Origin: Microbacterium terrae
GTDB taxonomy: Bacteria > Actinomycetota > Actinomycetes > Actinomycetales > Microbacteriaceae
Reading direction: 5' to 3'
Length of the DNA stretch: 64,000 bases
NCBI RefSeq assembly: GCF_017831975.1
Contig: NZ_JAFDSS010000001.1
Span: forward strand, 2,666,001 to 2,730,000
The notes below the pieces were generated by a model, which was not told where the DNA came from, made no database searches, and was given only the letters and a program-made list of their open reading frames with translations. The translations under genes were made by a program, and so were the position numbers. Positions 56,457-64,000 of this stretch are shown here, piece after piece. The stretch's first letter is position 1, and every line of letters begins with the position of its first letter.

Positions 56457-57758
56457 TCAGCCGGCGGAGGCGACGAGCGAGTCGCGGATGTCGGCGGGGA
56501 ACCAGTCGTACTCGTAGAGGTACGGGTCGGGCTCGATGAATCCGTCGGACTCCCAGACGATGTCGAACTGGTTGTCGGCGTTGATCCGGCCGATGTGACC
56601 CGGCTTGGAGATGTGGTGGTTCTCCCCGTCGAGCGTGACGACGCCCTCGGGTGCGTCGACGGTGATCCCGCCGGCGGCCGCAGCGGCGTTCACGTCGTCG
56701 ACGTCGAACGAGCCGGCCGTCTCCACCAGCTCCTTGTAGAGGTAGAGCGAGATGTACGCGGCCTCCATCGGGTCGCTCGTCACGCCGCTGCTGCCGGGGT
56801 AGGCCTGCCACGCCTCGATGAATGCGGGGTTGCCCGGGGTGTCGAGCGACTGGAAGTAGTTCCACGACGCGTAGTTGCCGGTCACCTCGTGCCCCATGGC
56901 CGGCGCCTCCTCCTCGGCGATCGACACCGAGATGATCGGAGTCGTCTCGGGGCTGAGACCGGCGTCGTAGTAGGCCTTCACGAAGCCCACGTTCGACGAG
57001 CCGTTGATGGTGTTGAAGATGAAGTCCGGCTTCGCTTCGACGATCTTCGCCACCTGCGTGGTCCAGTCGTCCTTGTCGAGCGGCACGTACTCCTCGCCGA
57101 CGATCTCGATGCCGAGCTCCTCCGCGTACAGCTTGATGATCGCGTTGGCCGTGCGCGGGAAGACGTAGTCGGAGCCCGCGAGGAACAGGGTCTCCACGCC
57201 CTCGGCCGCGAGGAAGTCCATCGCGGGGATGATCTGCTGGTTCGTGGTCGCACCGGTGTAGTAGATGTTCGGCGACGATTCGAGCCCCTCGTACTGCACG
57301 GGGTAGAAGAACAGGCCGTTGTGCTCCTCGACCACCGGCTTGACCGCCTTGCGCGACGACGAGGTCCAGCCGCCGAAGATCGCGGCGACGCAGTCCTGCG
57401 TGAGCAGCTTCTCGGTCTTCTCGGCGAAGGTCGGCCAGTCCGTCGCGCCGTCTTCCTGCACGTACTCGATCTGCTTGCCGAGGATGCCGCCGTCGGCGTT
57501 GATCTCGTCGGCGGCCATGTGCAGCACATTGGAGACCGTCGTCTCGGAGATCGCCATGCCGCCGGTGAGCGAGTTGAGGAAGCCGAGCTTGATCGTGTCT
57601 CCCGAGGTGTCGACGCAGCTCGCGGCGGCGGCGGGGGTCTCGCCCGCCGGTGCGTCGCCGGCGCGGGCGCCGCAGCCGGAGAGGACCAGGGCGGCGGTCG
57701 TGGCCATCGCGCCCGCGGCGAGGAGCGCCGTCAGGCGCCTCCTGCTCGTGGTGTTCAT
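56457..57758 (-). CDS. urtA: Urea ABC transporter substrate-binding lipoprotein UrtA
   Basis: 433-residue urea receptor anchored to the outer membrane face. The signal peptide MNTTSRRRLTALLAAGAMAT ends in lipobox LSGC; SD GGAGC lies seven to nine bases upstream. Type I periplasmic fold with UrtA-specific blocks: IKLGFLNSLTGGMAISETTV, IFGGWTSSSRKAVKPVVEEH, LFFYPVQYEGLESSPNI and GRINADNQFDIVWESD. It is first in the urt operon and divergent from urease. A 430-470 base control region separates them. Confidence 0.96.
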   Translation of the reverse strand: MNTTSRRRLTALLAAGAMATTAALVLSGCGARAGDAPAGETPAAAASCVDTSGDTIKLGFLNSLTGGMAISETTVSNVLHMAADEINADGGILGKQIEYVQEDGATDWPTFAEKTEKLLTQDCVAAIFGGWTSSSRKAVKPVVEEHNGLFFYPVQYEGLESSPNIYYTGATTNQQIIPAMDFLAAEGVETLFLAGSDYVFPRTANAIIKLYAEELGIEIVGEEYVPLDKDDWTTQVAKIVEAKPDFIFNTINGSSNVGFVKAYYDAGLSPETTPIISVSIAEEEAPAMGHEVTGNYASWNYFQSLDTPGNPAFIEAWQAYPGSSGVTSDPMEAAYISLYLYKELVETAGSFDVDDVNAAAAAGGITVDAPEGVVTLDGENHHISKPGHIGRINADNQFDIVWESDGFIEPDPYLYEYDWFPADIRDSLVASAG

Positions 57759-57995
57759 ACTGTGCTCCGTTCGATGTGATGTGTGGTGCGATCGCGGACG
57801 CGACGCAGCCGGCGCCAGGACGGCGCACGACAGGTACCGCCCGCGAGGCGATCCGTTGCGGGGATGCGCCGATCGCCGATCGGGGATGACTCGTGATGCT
57901 CCGGCGGACCGTGGGTGGTGGCGATCCGGACCGATTCCTGGTCGACGACAGTGAACCGTCGACTGCTGCAGGTGCTCCAACGATGGAGCCGCGGC

Positions 57996-58024
57996 ATTAC
58001 ATTGCCATTGCTCGATCGTGTCGG
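57996..58024 (-). promoter_or_regulatory. Candidate promoter of the urt operon
   Basis: Minus-strand -35 CCGACA (58019-58024) and -10 TGTAAT (57996-58001) with a 17-base spacer, giving a leader of about 230 bases before urtA. GTTTGTAAAC (58024-58033) lies just upstream and may be part of a regulator site. In the rest of the 57759-58228 gap I see no gene and no confident promoter for ureA. Confidence 0.5.
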
Positions 58025-58228
58025 GTTTGTAAACAGTCCGGCGGTCGATTCGCATGATTTCGCTGATTAGCTGGGAATCGGCCCTCCGGAGCAGAATCGA
58101 CGCGATGCGCCGGGTCGTGGATCATGACAGCATTCTGACAATCGCTCGCCGATCCATTTCCATCGCGGGCGTCAGTGAACCGGCGGACGGGTCCGTCGGG
58201 CGCCGAACGATGACGGAAGGGATCGCGG

Positions 58229-58531
58229 ATGCACCTGTCACCCGCAGACACGGAGAAGCTCCTGCTGGCCGTGGCCGGCATGGTCGCGCGCGATCGACGC
58301 GCGCGCGGGGTGAGGCTCAACCACCCGGAGGCGGTCGCGCTCCTGTCGACCTGGGTCATCGAGCGCGCCCGCGACGGCGCCGGTGTCGCACAGCTCATGT
58401 CGGAGGGGCGCACGGTGCTCGGACGCGACGACGTGATGGACGGGGTCGCCGACATGCTCGCCGACGTCCAGGTCGAGGCGACGTTCCCCGACGGCCGCAA
58501 GCTCGTCACCCTCCACAACCCGATCGACTGA
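58229..58531 (+). CDS. ureA: Urease gamma subunit
   Basis: 100 residues, full length for UreA. It begins [20 protein letters not shown], with [19 protein letters not shown] and [18 protein letters not shown] following, and ends [18 protein letters not shown]. It is first gene of ureABCFGD; urease hydrolyses urea to ammonia and carbamate. Confidence 0.97.
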   Translation: MHLSPADTEKLLLAVAGMVARDRRARGVRLNHPEAVALLSTWVIERARDGAGVAQLMSEGRTVLGRDDVMDGVADMLADVQVEATFPDGRKLVTLHNPID

Positions 58532-58540
58532 GGAGTCGTC

Positions 58541-58876
58541 ATGGCATCAGGGTCAACAGCAGGTCCGGGAGCGATCCGGGTCCGGTCGGGGTGGATCGAG
58601 CTCAACGCCGATCGCGCCGACGACGAGCGCCTCGAGCTCGTCATCCTCAACACCGGTGATCGCCCGGTGCAGATCGGCTCGCACATCCACCTCCCCGACG
58701 TGAACGCGGCGCTCGAGTTCGACCGGGCCGCGGCCGCGGGCTTCCGGCTCGACATCCCCTCGGGCACGTCGGAGCGGTTCGAGCCGGGGGTGTCCAAGCG
58801 CGTCGCCGCTGTCTCGCTGCGCGGACGTCGCCGCGTCGCCGGTCTGCAGATTCGTCCGATCGCGGAAGGCAGCTGA
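58541..58876 (+). CDS. ureB: Urease beta subunit
   Basis: 111 residues. [20 protein letters not shown] is the UreB signature (canonical SHxHFxExN reads SHIHLPDVN here). [20 protein letters not shown] is the other conserved block. The gene follows ureA after nine bases with an in-gap SD GAGGAG. The protein is slightly more divergent than usual, as is ureC. Confidence 0.95.
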   Translation: MASGSTAGPGAIRVRSGWIELNADRADDERLELVILNTGDRPVQIGSHIHLPDVNAALEFDRAAAAGFRLDIPSGTSERFEPGVSKRVAAVSLRGRRRVAGLQIRPIAEGS

Positions 58877-58878
58877 AC

Positions 58879-60579
58879 GTGCGCATCGACAGGAACAGGT
58901 ACGCGGCGATCTACGGCCCGACCGCCGGCGACCAGATCCGGCTCGGCGACACCGACCTGTGGATCGAGATCGAGGACGATCTCACCGTCGGCGGCGAGGA
59001 GGCGGTGTTCGGCGGCGGCAAGTCGATCCGGGAGTCGATGGCGCAGAGCACGGTGTCGCGCGCCGACGGCGCCCTCGACACGGTGATCACGAACGCCGTC
59101 ATCCTCGACTGGTGGGGTGTCGTCCGCGCCGACGTCGGCATCCGCGACGGCCGCATCGCCGGGATCGGGCGGGCAGGCAACCCCGACATCGCCGACGGAG
59201 TGGACCCGCGGCTCGTGATCGGCCCGTCCACGGACGTGATCTCGGGCGAGGGCAAGATCCTGACCGCCGGCGCCATCGACTCCCACGTGCATCTGCTCTC
59301 GCCCTCGCAGATCCACGAGGCCCTCGCTTCGGGCATCACCACCGTGGTCGGGGGCGGAACCGGACCCTCCGAGGGCTCGAAGGCGACGACCGTCACGCCC
59401 GGGGCCTGGCACCTCGAGCAGATGCACCGCTCGCTCGACCGCCTGCCCGTCAACGTGCTGCTGCTCGGCAAGGGCAACACCGTCTCGGCTGCAGCCTTCG
59501 AGGAGCAGGCGCTGGCGGGGGCCGCTGGGTACAAGGTGCACGAGGACTGGGGCTCGACCCCCGCCGCGATCGACGCCAGCCTGCGCGCCGCCGAGGAGTG
59601 GGGACTCCAGGTCGCGCTCCACAGCGACTCGCTCAACGAGACCGGGTTCGTGGAGTCGACGATCGCGGCGATGGCGGGGCGCAGCATCCACGCGTTCCAC
59701 GTCGAGGGCGCGGGAGGCGGCCACGCCCCCGACATCCTGTCGATCGCGAGCCTGCCCTACGTCATCCCCGGGTCGACCAACCCGACCCTGCCGCACACGG
59801 TGAACACGGTGGCCGAGCACCTCGACATGCTGATGGTCTGCCATCACCTGAACCCGGGCGTGCCGGAAGACCTCGCGTTCGCAGAGTCGCGCATCCGTGC
59901 CACCACGATCGCGGCCGAAGACATCCTCCACGACATGGGCGCGATCTCGATCACGTCGTCCGACGCGCAGGCGATGGGCCGCATCGGCGAGGTGATCACC
60001 CGCACGTGGCAGGTCGCTCACGTGATGAAGGCCCGGCGGGGCCCGCTCGACGGCGGGCTTCCCGCCGACAACGAGCGCGCGCGCCGCTATGTCGCGAAGT
60101 ACACCGTCAATCCGGCCGTCGCGCACGGGATCGACGGCGAGGTCGGATCGGTCGAGGTGGGCCTGCTCGCCGACCTGGTGCTGTGGGACCCCCGCTTCTT
60201 CGGGTTCCGGCCGAACGTGGTGATCAAGGGCGGCGGGATCGTCTGGGGCGCGCTGGGCGACCCGAACGCCTCGATCCCGACGCCGCAGCCCGTGCTGATG
60301 CGCCCCGCTTTCGCGGATGCGATCGGCGCACAGCTGTCGGTGTCGTTCGTCGCCCCGGCCGCTCTCGAGGCCGGGATCGAGGAGCGGCTGGGACTGACCC
60401 GGCGGCTTCTGCCGCTGCGCTCGACCCGCGAGATCGGCAAGGCCGACATGCGAAACAACGCCACGATGCCGGCGATCGACATCCGCCCTGACACGTTCGA
60501 CATCTCCATCGACGGCGAACGGGTCGAGCCCGCCCCGGCCGCCTCGCTCCCCCTCGCCCAGCTCTACCAGCTCTTCTGA
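58879..60579 (+). CDS. ureC: Urease alpha (catalytic) subunit
   Basis: 566-residue catalytic subunit with a dinickel centre. Metal ligands are complete: HVH (136, 138), the carbamylated lysine Lys219 in YKVHEDWG, His in VALHSD and in [13 protein letters not shown], and Asp362 in [11 protein letters not shown]. The mobile-flap CHHL motif (Cys321, His322) is present. Some usual residues differ, for example HVHLLSPSQ where most ureases have HxHxxCPQQ, and CHHLNPG for CHHLDP. GTG start two bases after the ureB stop; stop overlaps ureF. Active enzyme is expected. Confidence 0.96.
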   Translation: MRIDRNRYAAIYGPTAGDQIRLGDTDLWIEIEDDLTVGGEEAVFGGGKSIRESMAQSTVSRADGALDTVITNAVILDWWGVVRADVGIRDGRIAGIGRAGNPDIADGVDPRLVIGPSTDVISGEGKILTAGAIDSHVHLLSPSQIHEALASGITTVVGGGTGPSEGSKATTVTPGAWHLEQMHRSLDRLPVNVLLLGKGNTVSAAAFEEQALAGAAGYKVHEDWGSTPAAIDASLRAAEEWGLQVALHSDSLNETGFVESTIAAMAGRSIHAFHVEGAGGGHAPDILSIASLPYVIPGSTNPTLPHTVNTVAEHLDMLMVCHHLNPGVPEDLAFAESRIRATTIAAEDILHDMGAISITSSDAQAMGRIGEVITRTWQVAHVMKARRGPLDGGLPADNERARRYVAKYTVNPAVAHGIDGEVGSVEVGLLADLVLWDPRFFGFRPNVVIKGGGIVWGALGDPNASIPTPQPVLMRPAFADAIGAQLSVSFVAPAALEAGIEERLGLTRRLLPLRSTREIGKADMRNNATMPAIDIRPDTFDISIDGERVEPAPAASLPLAQLYQLF

Positions 60580-61253
60580 TGTCGCCGCTCCCGCCCTCCA
60601 CCGCAGCGCTCCTGCTGGCCGACGCGCGGCTGCCGTCGGGCGGCCACGCGCACTCGGCCGGCGTCGAGCCGGCGCTGATGGCAGGCACCGACCCCGACGA
60701 CCTGGCGGCGCTGCTGCGCGGCCGGGCTTCGACGATCACGCTCGTCGAAGCGGGCACCGCCGTCGCCGCGCGCCACGTCCGCGTCTCGGGCGGCGACCTC
60801 GATGCGGTCGAGGCGGCGTGGGCCGCGCGCACGCCGAGCAGGGCGCAGCGCGATGCCGCACGGCTGCTCGCCCGCGGGTACCTGCGCGTGGGCACCGAAC
60901 TGCTCCCCGGTGACGTGGCGATCGCCCGCTGGCGAGAGAGACGGATGCCGCCGCCCCGCCCCTGCGTGCTCGGCGTCATCGGCGCGGGGTTGGGGATGCA
61001 GCCTCGGGAACTCGCACGGCTCGTCGTCTACGAGGACATGCAGGCCGCCGCCGCCGCGATCCTCAAGCTCGAGCCGCGCGACCCGCTGTCGCTCGTGTCG
61101 CTGGTGGTCGAGCTGTGCGCCGAGGTCGATCACGAGCTCGACGTCGTCGCCGCCATCACCGACCCCTCCGACATCCCCGCCCGCTCTGCACCGCAATCCG
61201 AAGCGTGGGCGGAGGCCCACGCCCGATCCAACAGGAGGCTCTTCCGTGCCTGA
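60579..61253 (+). CDS. ureF: Urease accessory protein UreF
   Basis: 224-residue all-helical GTPase-activating partner of UreG in nickel insertion. [20 protein letters not shown] at the N terminus corresponds to the UreF block DxxFPxGxFxHSxGLE. The C terminus carries [11 protein letters not shown], the expected conserved end. The ATG overlaps the ureC stop. Divergent from enterobacterial UreF, as typical for actinobacteria. Confidence 0.9.
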   Translation: MSPLPPSTAALLLADARLPSGGHAHSAGVEPALMAGTDPDDLAALLRGRASTITLVEAGTAVAARHVRVSGGDLDAVEAAWAARTPSRAQRDAARLLARGYLRVGTELLPGDVAIARWRERRMPPPRPCVLGVIGAGLGMQPRELARLVVYEDMQAAAAAILKLEPRDPLSLVSLVVELCAEVDHELDVVAAITDPSDIPARSAPQSEAWAEAHARSNRRLFRA

Positions 61254-62067
61254 ATCCACCGCATCCCGCGCCCTGCGTCTCGGCGTCGCCGGCCCCGTCG
61301 GCACCGGGAAGTCGTCGCTCATCGCGACGATCTGCCGCGTGCTCGCCGACGAGATCCGCATCGGCGTGATCACCAACGACATCTACACCGATGAGGATGC
61401 GCGCTTCCTGCGCTCAGCCGGCGTGCTCGACCCCGAGCGCATCGTCGCGGTCGAGACGGGCGCGTGCCCGCACACGGCGATCCGCGACGACGTCACCGCC
61501 AACCTCTTCGCGGCCGAAGACCTCGAGCGGGCGTTCGCGCCGCTCGACATGGTGGTGATCGAGTCCGGCGGCGACAACCTCACCGCCACCTTCTCCCCCG
61601 CCCTCGTCGATGCGCAGATCTTCGTGCTCGATGTCGCCGGCGGGGGCGACGTCGCCCGCAAGGGCGGGCCCGGCATCGGCCGTGCCGACCTGCTGGTCGT
61701 GAACAAGACCGACCTCGCCCCGTACGTGGGAGTCGACGTGCCGCAGATGGTCGTCGACGCCACGTCCGCACGCGAGGGCCGCCCGGTGCTGGCACTGTCG
61801 CGGACCGATGCCGCCTCGGTCGCCGCGCTGCGAGCCTGGGTGCTGTCGATGATCGCGGCGCACCGCTCGGGGTCGCACGTTCCGCAGGACCCGGGCCCGA
61901 TGGCCCCGCACTTCCACGCCGACGAGGACGGCGGCGGCTACCTCCACACCCACGACGAGGATGCGCACGCGCACGCGCACGAGCACGAGCACGCGCACGA
62001 GCACGAGCACGCCGAGGCCCACAGCCACGCCGAGGCCCACAGCCACGCCGGTCACGGGCACCCGTGA
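61246..62067 (+). CDS. ureG: Urease accessory GTPase UreG with C-terminal histidine-rich tail
   Basis: 273 residues: a complete SIMIBI GTPase core (about 1-205) plus a long tail. P-loop [18 protein letters not shown], the nickel-binding [24 protein letters not shown] and [10 protein letters not shown] are intact. The last 34 residues contain 14 histidines in alternation with Ala, Glu or Ser, following two more HxH pairs. UreG proteins with His-rich regions usually carry them at the N terminus. No ureE is encoded in the window, so the tail may store or donate nickel (inference). GTG start with AGGAGG eight bases upstream; start lies inside the end of ureF. Confidence 0.94.
   Translation: MPESTASRALRLGVAGPVGTGKSSLIATICRVLADEIRIGVITNDIYTDEDARFLRSAGVLDPERIVAVETGACPHTAIRDDVTANLFAAEDLERAFAPLDMVVIESGGDNLTATFSPALVDAQIFVLDVAGGGDVARKGGPGIGRADLLVVNKTDLAPYVGVDVPQMVVDATSAREGRPVLALSRTDAASVAALRAWVLSMIAAHRSGSHVPQDPGPMAPHFHADEDGGGYLHTHDEDAHAHAHEHEHAHEHEHAEAHSHAEAHSHAGHGHP
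61960..62058. repeat. Low-complexity repeat encoding the UreG histidine tail
   Basis: Imperfect repeats of CAC-GAG/GCG codons followed by two copies of a GAGGCCCACAGCCACGCC unit. The repetition suggests that the tail length can change by slippage. Confidence 0.75.
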
Positions 62068-62876
62068 TCCCGACCGTCGTCGAGATCCGGCCGCGGGGCG
62101 AGGGAGTCACGTGCTCCCTCGAGGGCGACCTCGTCGTTCCGCGGCTGATCCGGCGGCGGGGCCGATCGGTCGATGTCGCCCTCGTCGCCGGGCGGGCGAT
62201 GCTCCTCCCCGGCGACGAGGTGCGCATCCGCATTCTCGTGGGCGCGGGCTGCGCGCTCAGCCTCGTCGACATCGGCGGGCTCGTGGTCTACGGCCGGAGC
62301 GACGATGACGCCCACGCGGACCGCGAGTCGCAGTGGCACGCGCACGCCGACCTCGCCGCCGACGCCCGGCTCACCTGGCTGGGCCTGCCCACCGTGATCA
62401 CCGCGGCGGGCACCCTGGTGCGGTCGCTGACGATCGCGCTCGCACCCGGCGCCACGGCGACGCTGCGCGAGACGCTCGTGCTGGGCCGCAGCGGCGAGCG
62501 GGGCGGGCGCCTCCACTCCGACACGGACGTCACGGATGCCGCGGGCCCGATCCTGCGTGAGACCCTCGCCATCCGCGGCGACGAACCCGTCGTCGGCATC
62601 CTCGGGTCGGCCCGTGTGATGGACAGCGTCGTCGCCGTCGGCGCCGACGCCGGGCTCGACGCGGTGCCGGGCACCACGCTCCTCGACCTCGACCGCAGTG
62701 GTGCCGTGCTCCGGTATCTCGGCGACGCCGCGCACGACAGTCCTCTCAGCGGCAGCATCCTCGCGGACGGTCGCGTCACGCCCGCGGCAGCCGCCCGCCC
62801 GGCATCCCCCCAGCCGCACTCGTCGCACGTCGCGACCGAGGCTCTCCCTCTCCCGTCACCCAGCCAGACCCCCTGA
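62064..62876 (+). CDS. ureD: Urease accessory protein UreD/UreH
   Basis: 270-residue scaffold that links apo-urease to UreF-UreG. GTG start overlaps the ureG stop (GTGA). Recognisable family segments are [50 protein letters not shown] and [11 protein letters not shown]. The last 25 residues are Pro/Ser/Thr-rich and end in a 17-bp duplicated sequence, so the C terminus may be recently altered. Length is close to other actinobacterial UreD. Confidence 0.9.
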   Translation: MIPTVVEIRPRGEGVTCSLEGDLVVPRLIRRRGRSVDVALVAGRAMLLPGDEVRIRILVGAGCALSLVDIGGLVVYGRSDDDAHADRESQWHAHADLAADARLTWLGLPTVITAAGTLVRSLTIALAPGATATLRETLVLGRSGERGGRLHSDTDVTDAAGPILRETLAIRGDEPVVGILGSARVMDSVVAVGADAGLDAVPGTTLLDLDRSGAVLRYLGDAAHDSPLSGSILADGRVTPAAAARPASPQPHSSHVATEALPLPSPSQTP

Positions 62877-62893
62877 CCAGCCAGACCCCCTGA
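62860..62893. repeat. 17-bp perfect tandem duplication at the ureD stop
   Basis: CCAGCCAGACCCCCTGA occurs twice (62860-62876 and 62877-62893). The first copy ends in the ureD stop codon. The second copy forms the spacer before the SD of the nickel permease gene. Confidence 0.9.
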
Positions 62894-62904
62894 AAGGACA
62901 CATC

Positions 62905-63843
62905 ATGCACGTCGCAGACCACTTCCTCACACCAGAGGCCTCCGTCGTCACGGGCGTCGTCGCCGCCGGTGCCGTCGCGGCGGCGATCACCGTCGGCCGT
63001 CCGCGATTCAGCGGCACCCGGATCGCCCTGGCCGGGGCCACGGCAGCCGTGATCTTCGGCGCCCAGATGGTGAACTTCCCGGTGCTCGACGGCACCAGCG
63101 GCCATCTCATGGGCGGCGTGCTCGCCACGGCGCTGGTCGGACCCCGGCTCGCGCTGATGGCCATGACCGGGGTGCTCGCACTCCAGTCGATCGTGTTCGG
63201 CGACGGCGGCATCACCGCCCTGGGCACGAACATCCTGCTGATGGGCGTGGTGCCCATCGCGGTCGCTGTGGGCATGCGGTCGCTCGCCCGCGCCGCAGGT
63301 GCCGACCGATTCGTCCGCACGACGGCGGGCGCCGCCGCTCTGGTCTCCGTCCCGGCCGGGGCCCTGACCCTCGTCGCGCTCTACGCCCTCGGCGGCACGG
63401 GAACGGTGGAGCTCGGGGCGATGGCGGTGTCGATGACCGGCGTGCACCTTCTCATCGGCCTCGGTGAGGTGCTGATCACGGTGGGTGTGCTCTCGATCGT
63501 GATGCTGGTCGCCCCGGGCGCCGCGGAGTGGGACCCGCGGCCGGCGGCGCGCACCGCACCGCTGCGCGCCGGAGTCGCACTCACCACGAGCGCACTCGTG
63601 TTCTCGACTGCGCTCGCCGCCGTCGCGGCATCCACTCCCGACGGTCTCGAGAGCGTCGTCGCCTCGTACAGCCTGCCCGTCGGCGACACGCTCGTCACCG
63701 GGGTGCCGCTGCTGAGCGACTACGGCTCGATCGCAGGCACGAGCATCCTCCTCGTCGGCGTCATCGGCGTCCTCGCCGCGGGCGCCCTGACTGCAGCGCT
63801 GTCGGCGCCGATGCTCACGTGCCGCGCGCCGATCGGGGCCTGA
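62905..63843 (+). CDS. CbiM/NikM-type energy-coupling-factor permease with PDGLE domain (nickel uptake)
   Basis: 312-residue substrate-specific membrane component of an ECF metal importer. MHVADHFLTP keeps the N-terminal Met-His used in metal binding. NFPVLDGTSGHLMGGVLATALVGP and ALQSIVFGDGGITALGTNIL are CbiM blocks. A C-terminal PDGLE module (ASTPDGLESVV) replaces a separate NikN/CbiN subunit. It sits 28 bases after ureD, so nickel rather than cobalt is the likely ion. The ATPase and CbiQ-type partners should follow beyond 64000. From 63844 to the right edge (157 bases) no gene start is recognised. Confidence 0.93.
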   Translation: MHVADHFLTPEASVVTGVVAAGAVAAAITVGRPRFSGTRIALAGATAAVIFGAQMVNFPVLDGTSGHLMGGVLATALVGPRLALMAMTGVLALQSIVFGDGGITALGTNILLMGVVPIAVAVGMRSLARAAGADRFVRTTAGAAALVSVPAGALTLVALYALGGTGTVELGAMAVSMTGVHLLIGLGEVLITVGVLSIVMLVAPGAAEWDPRPAARTAPLRAGVALTTSALVFSTALAAVAASTPDGLESVVASYSLPVGDTLVTGVPLLSDYGSIAGTSILLVGVIGVLAAGALTAALSAPMLTCRAPIGA

Positions 63844-64000
63844 CGTGCGGATGCGGGGCCGCCGCTCCGCCGGCGGCCCCGCACTCCTCGGGCGACTCCG
63901 CGCCGCCCTGCCACCCCCGGCACGAGGGTTCGCGCACCGCAGGGCTGTTCGCGCGGCGGTCGCGCCGATACCGTGTAGTCGCGCGGGGTCGGCGCTCGTC

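Noticed and set aside
57997..60126. Open frame of 709 codons antisense to ureAB and most of ureC
   Set aside because: Shadow of the urease genes; no independent support.

Overview
The window is a stretch of actinobacterial chromosome from the family Microbacteriaceae, most likely Microbacterium or a close relative. The evidence is the very high G+C, SD-led and tightly overlapping ATGA/GTGA gene pairs, -10 boxes of the TAnnnT type, an rrn operon whose 16S-23S spacer has no tRNA, and heavy use of the DNA word GGATGCC/GGCATCC. I see no phage, plasmid, insertion sequence, CRISPR array or tRNA gene. It is ordinary chromosomal DNA dominated by nutrient-utilisation loci, and I do not find a wholly new biological system in it.

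Layout. 1-5.7 kb: peptide-type ABC transporter (binding protein plus two permeases, the second cut by the window edge), an FMN-dependent LLM-class monooxygenase and a rhodanese-type sulfurtransferase, all on the minus strand. 5.73-6.0 kb: a structured gap with a G-rich tract, a long hairpin and a 17-bp duplication. 6.0-8.5 kb: pantothenate operon panB-panC plus a DUF2520/Rossmann protein that may supply ketopantoate reductase. 8.65-22 kb: a galactomannan/manno-oligosaccharide locus, with a minus-strand operon (binding protein, two permeases, GH2 beta-mannosidase, GH113 mannanase, BadF-type sugar kinase, mannose-6-phosphate isomerase, LacI regulator) divergent from a LacI regulator and a GH36 alpha-galactosidase, with operators between. 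22.2-28.3 kb: cardiolipin synthase, a small zinc-ribbon-like protein, a small membrane protein, a YidC paralogue, and a tandem-NBD ABC exporter.

28.4-34.0 kb: a complete 16S-23S-5S rRNA operon on the minus strand, with recognisable promoter, processing stems and terminator. 34.3-39.0 kb: two small proteins and a large secreted multidomain PL9 pectate lyase. 39.0-43.4 kb: acyltransferase, YceI protein, adenosine/adenine deaminase, and a TetR-controlled membrane protein. 43.4-49.3 kb: arabinose/galactose side-chain hydrolases (GH51, GH42, GH43) with a LacI regulator, a natural partner of the pectate lyase. 49.4-51.1 kb: DHFR-like reductase and two tandem TetR regulators.

51.1-64 kb is a nitrogen module. 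urtABCDE (urea ABC transporter), an NCS1 permease and the two TetR genes run leftward. ureABCFGD (urease and accessory proteins) and a CbiM-type nickel permease run rightward from the same divergent control region. Urea is imported and hydrolysed, and nickel for the active site is imported and delivered by UreG. This UreG carries an unusual histidine-rich C-terminal tail, and no ureE is present. The nickel transporter is cut off from its expected ATPase and transmembrane partners by the right window edge.

The most interesting observations are the strong excess of GGATGCC/GGCATCC words on both strands, the asymmetric ATP sites predicted for the tandem-NBD ABC protein, the dedicated kinase of the mannan locus, the operator core shared by the mannan operon and the pectate lyase, and the His-tailed UreG.
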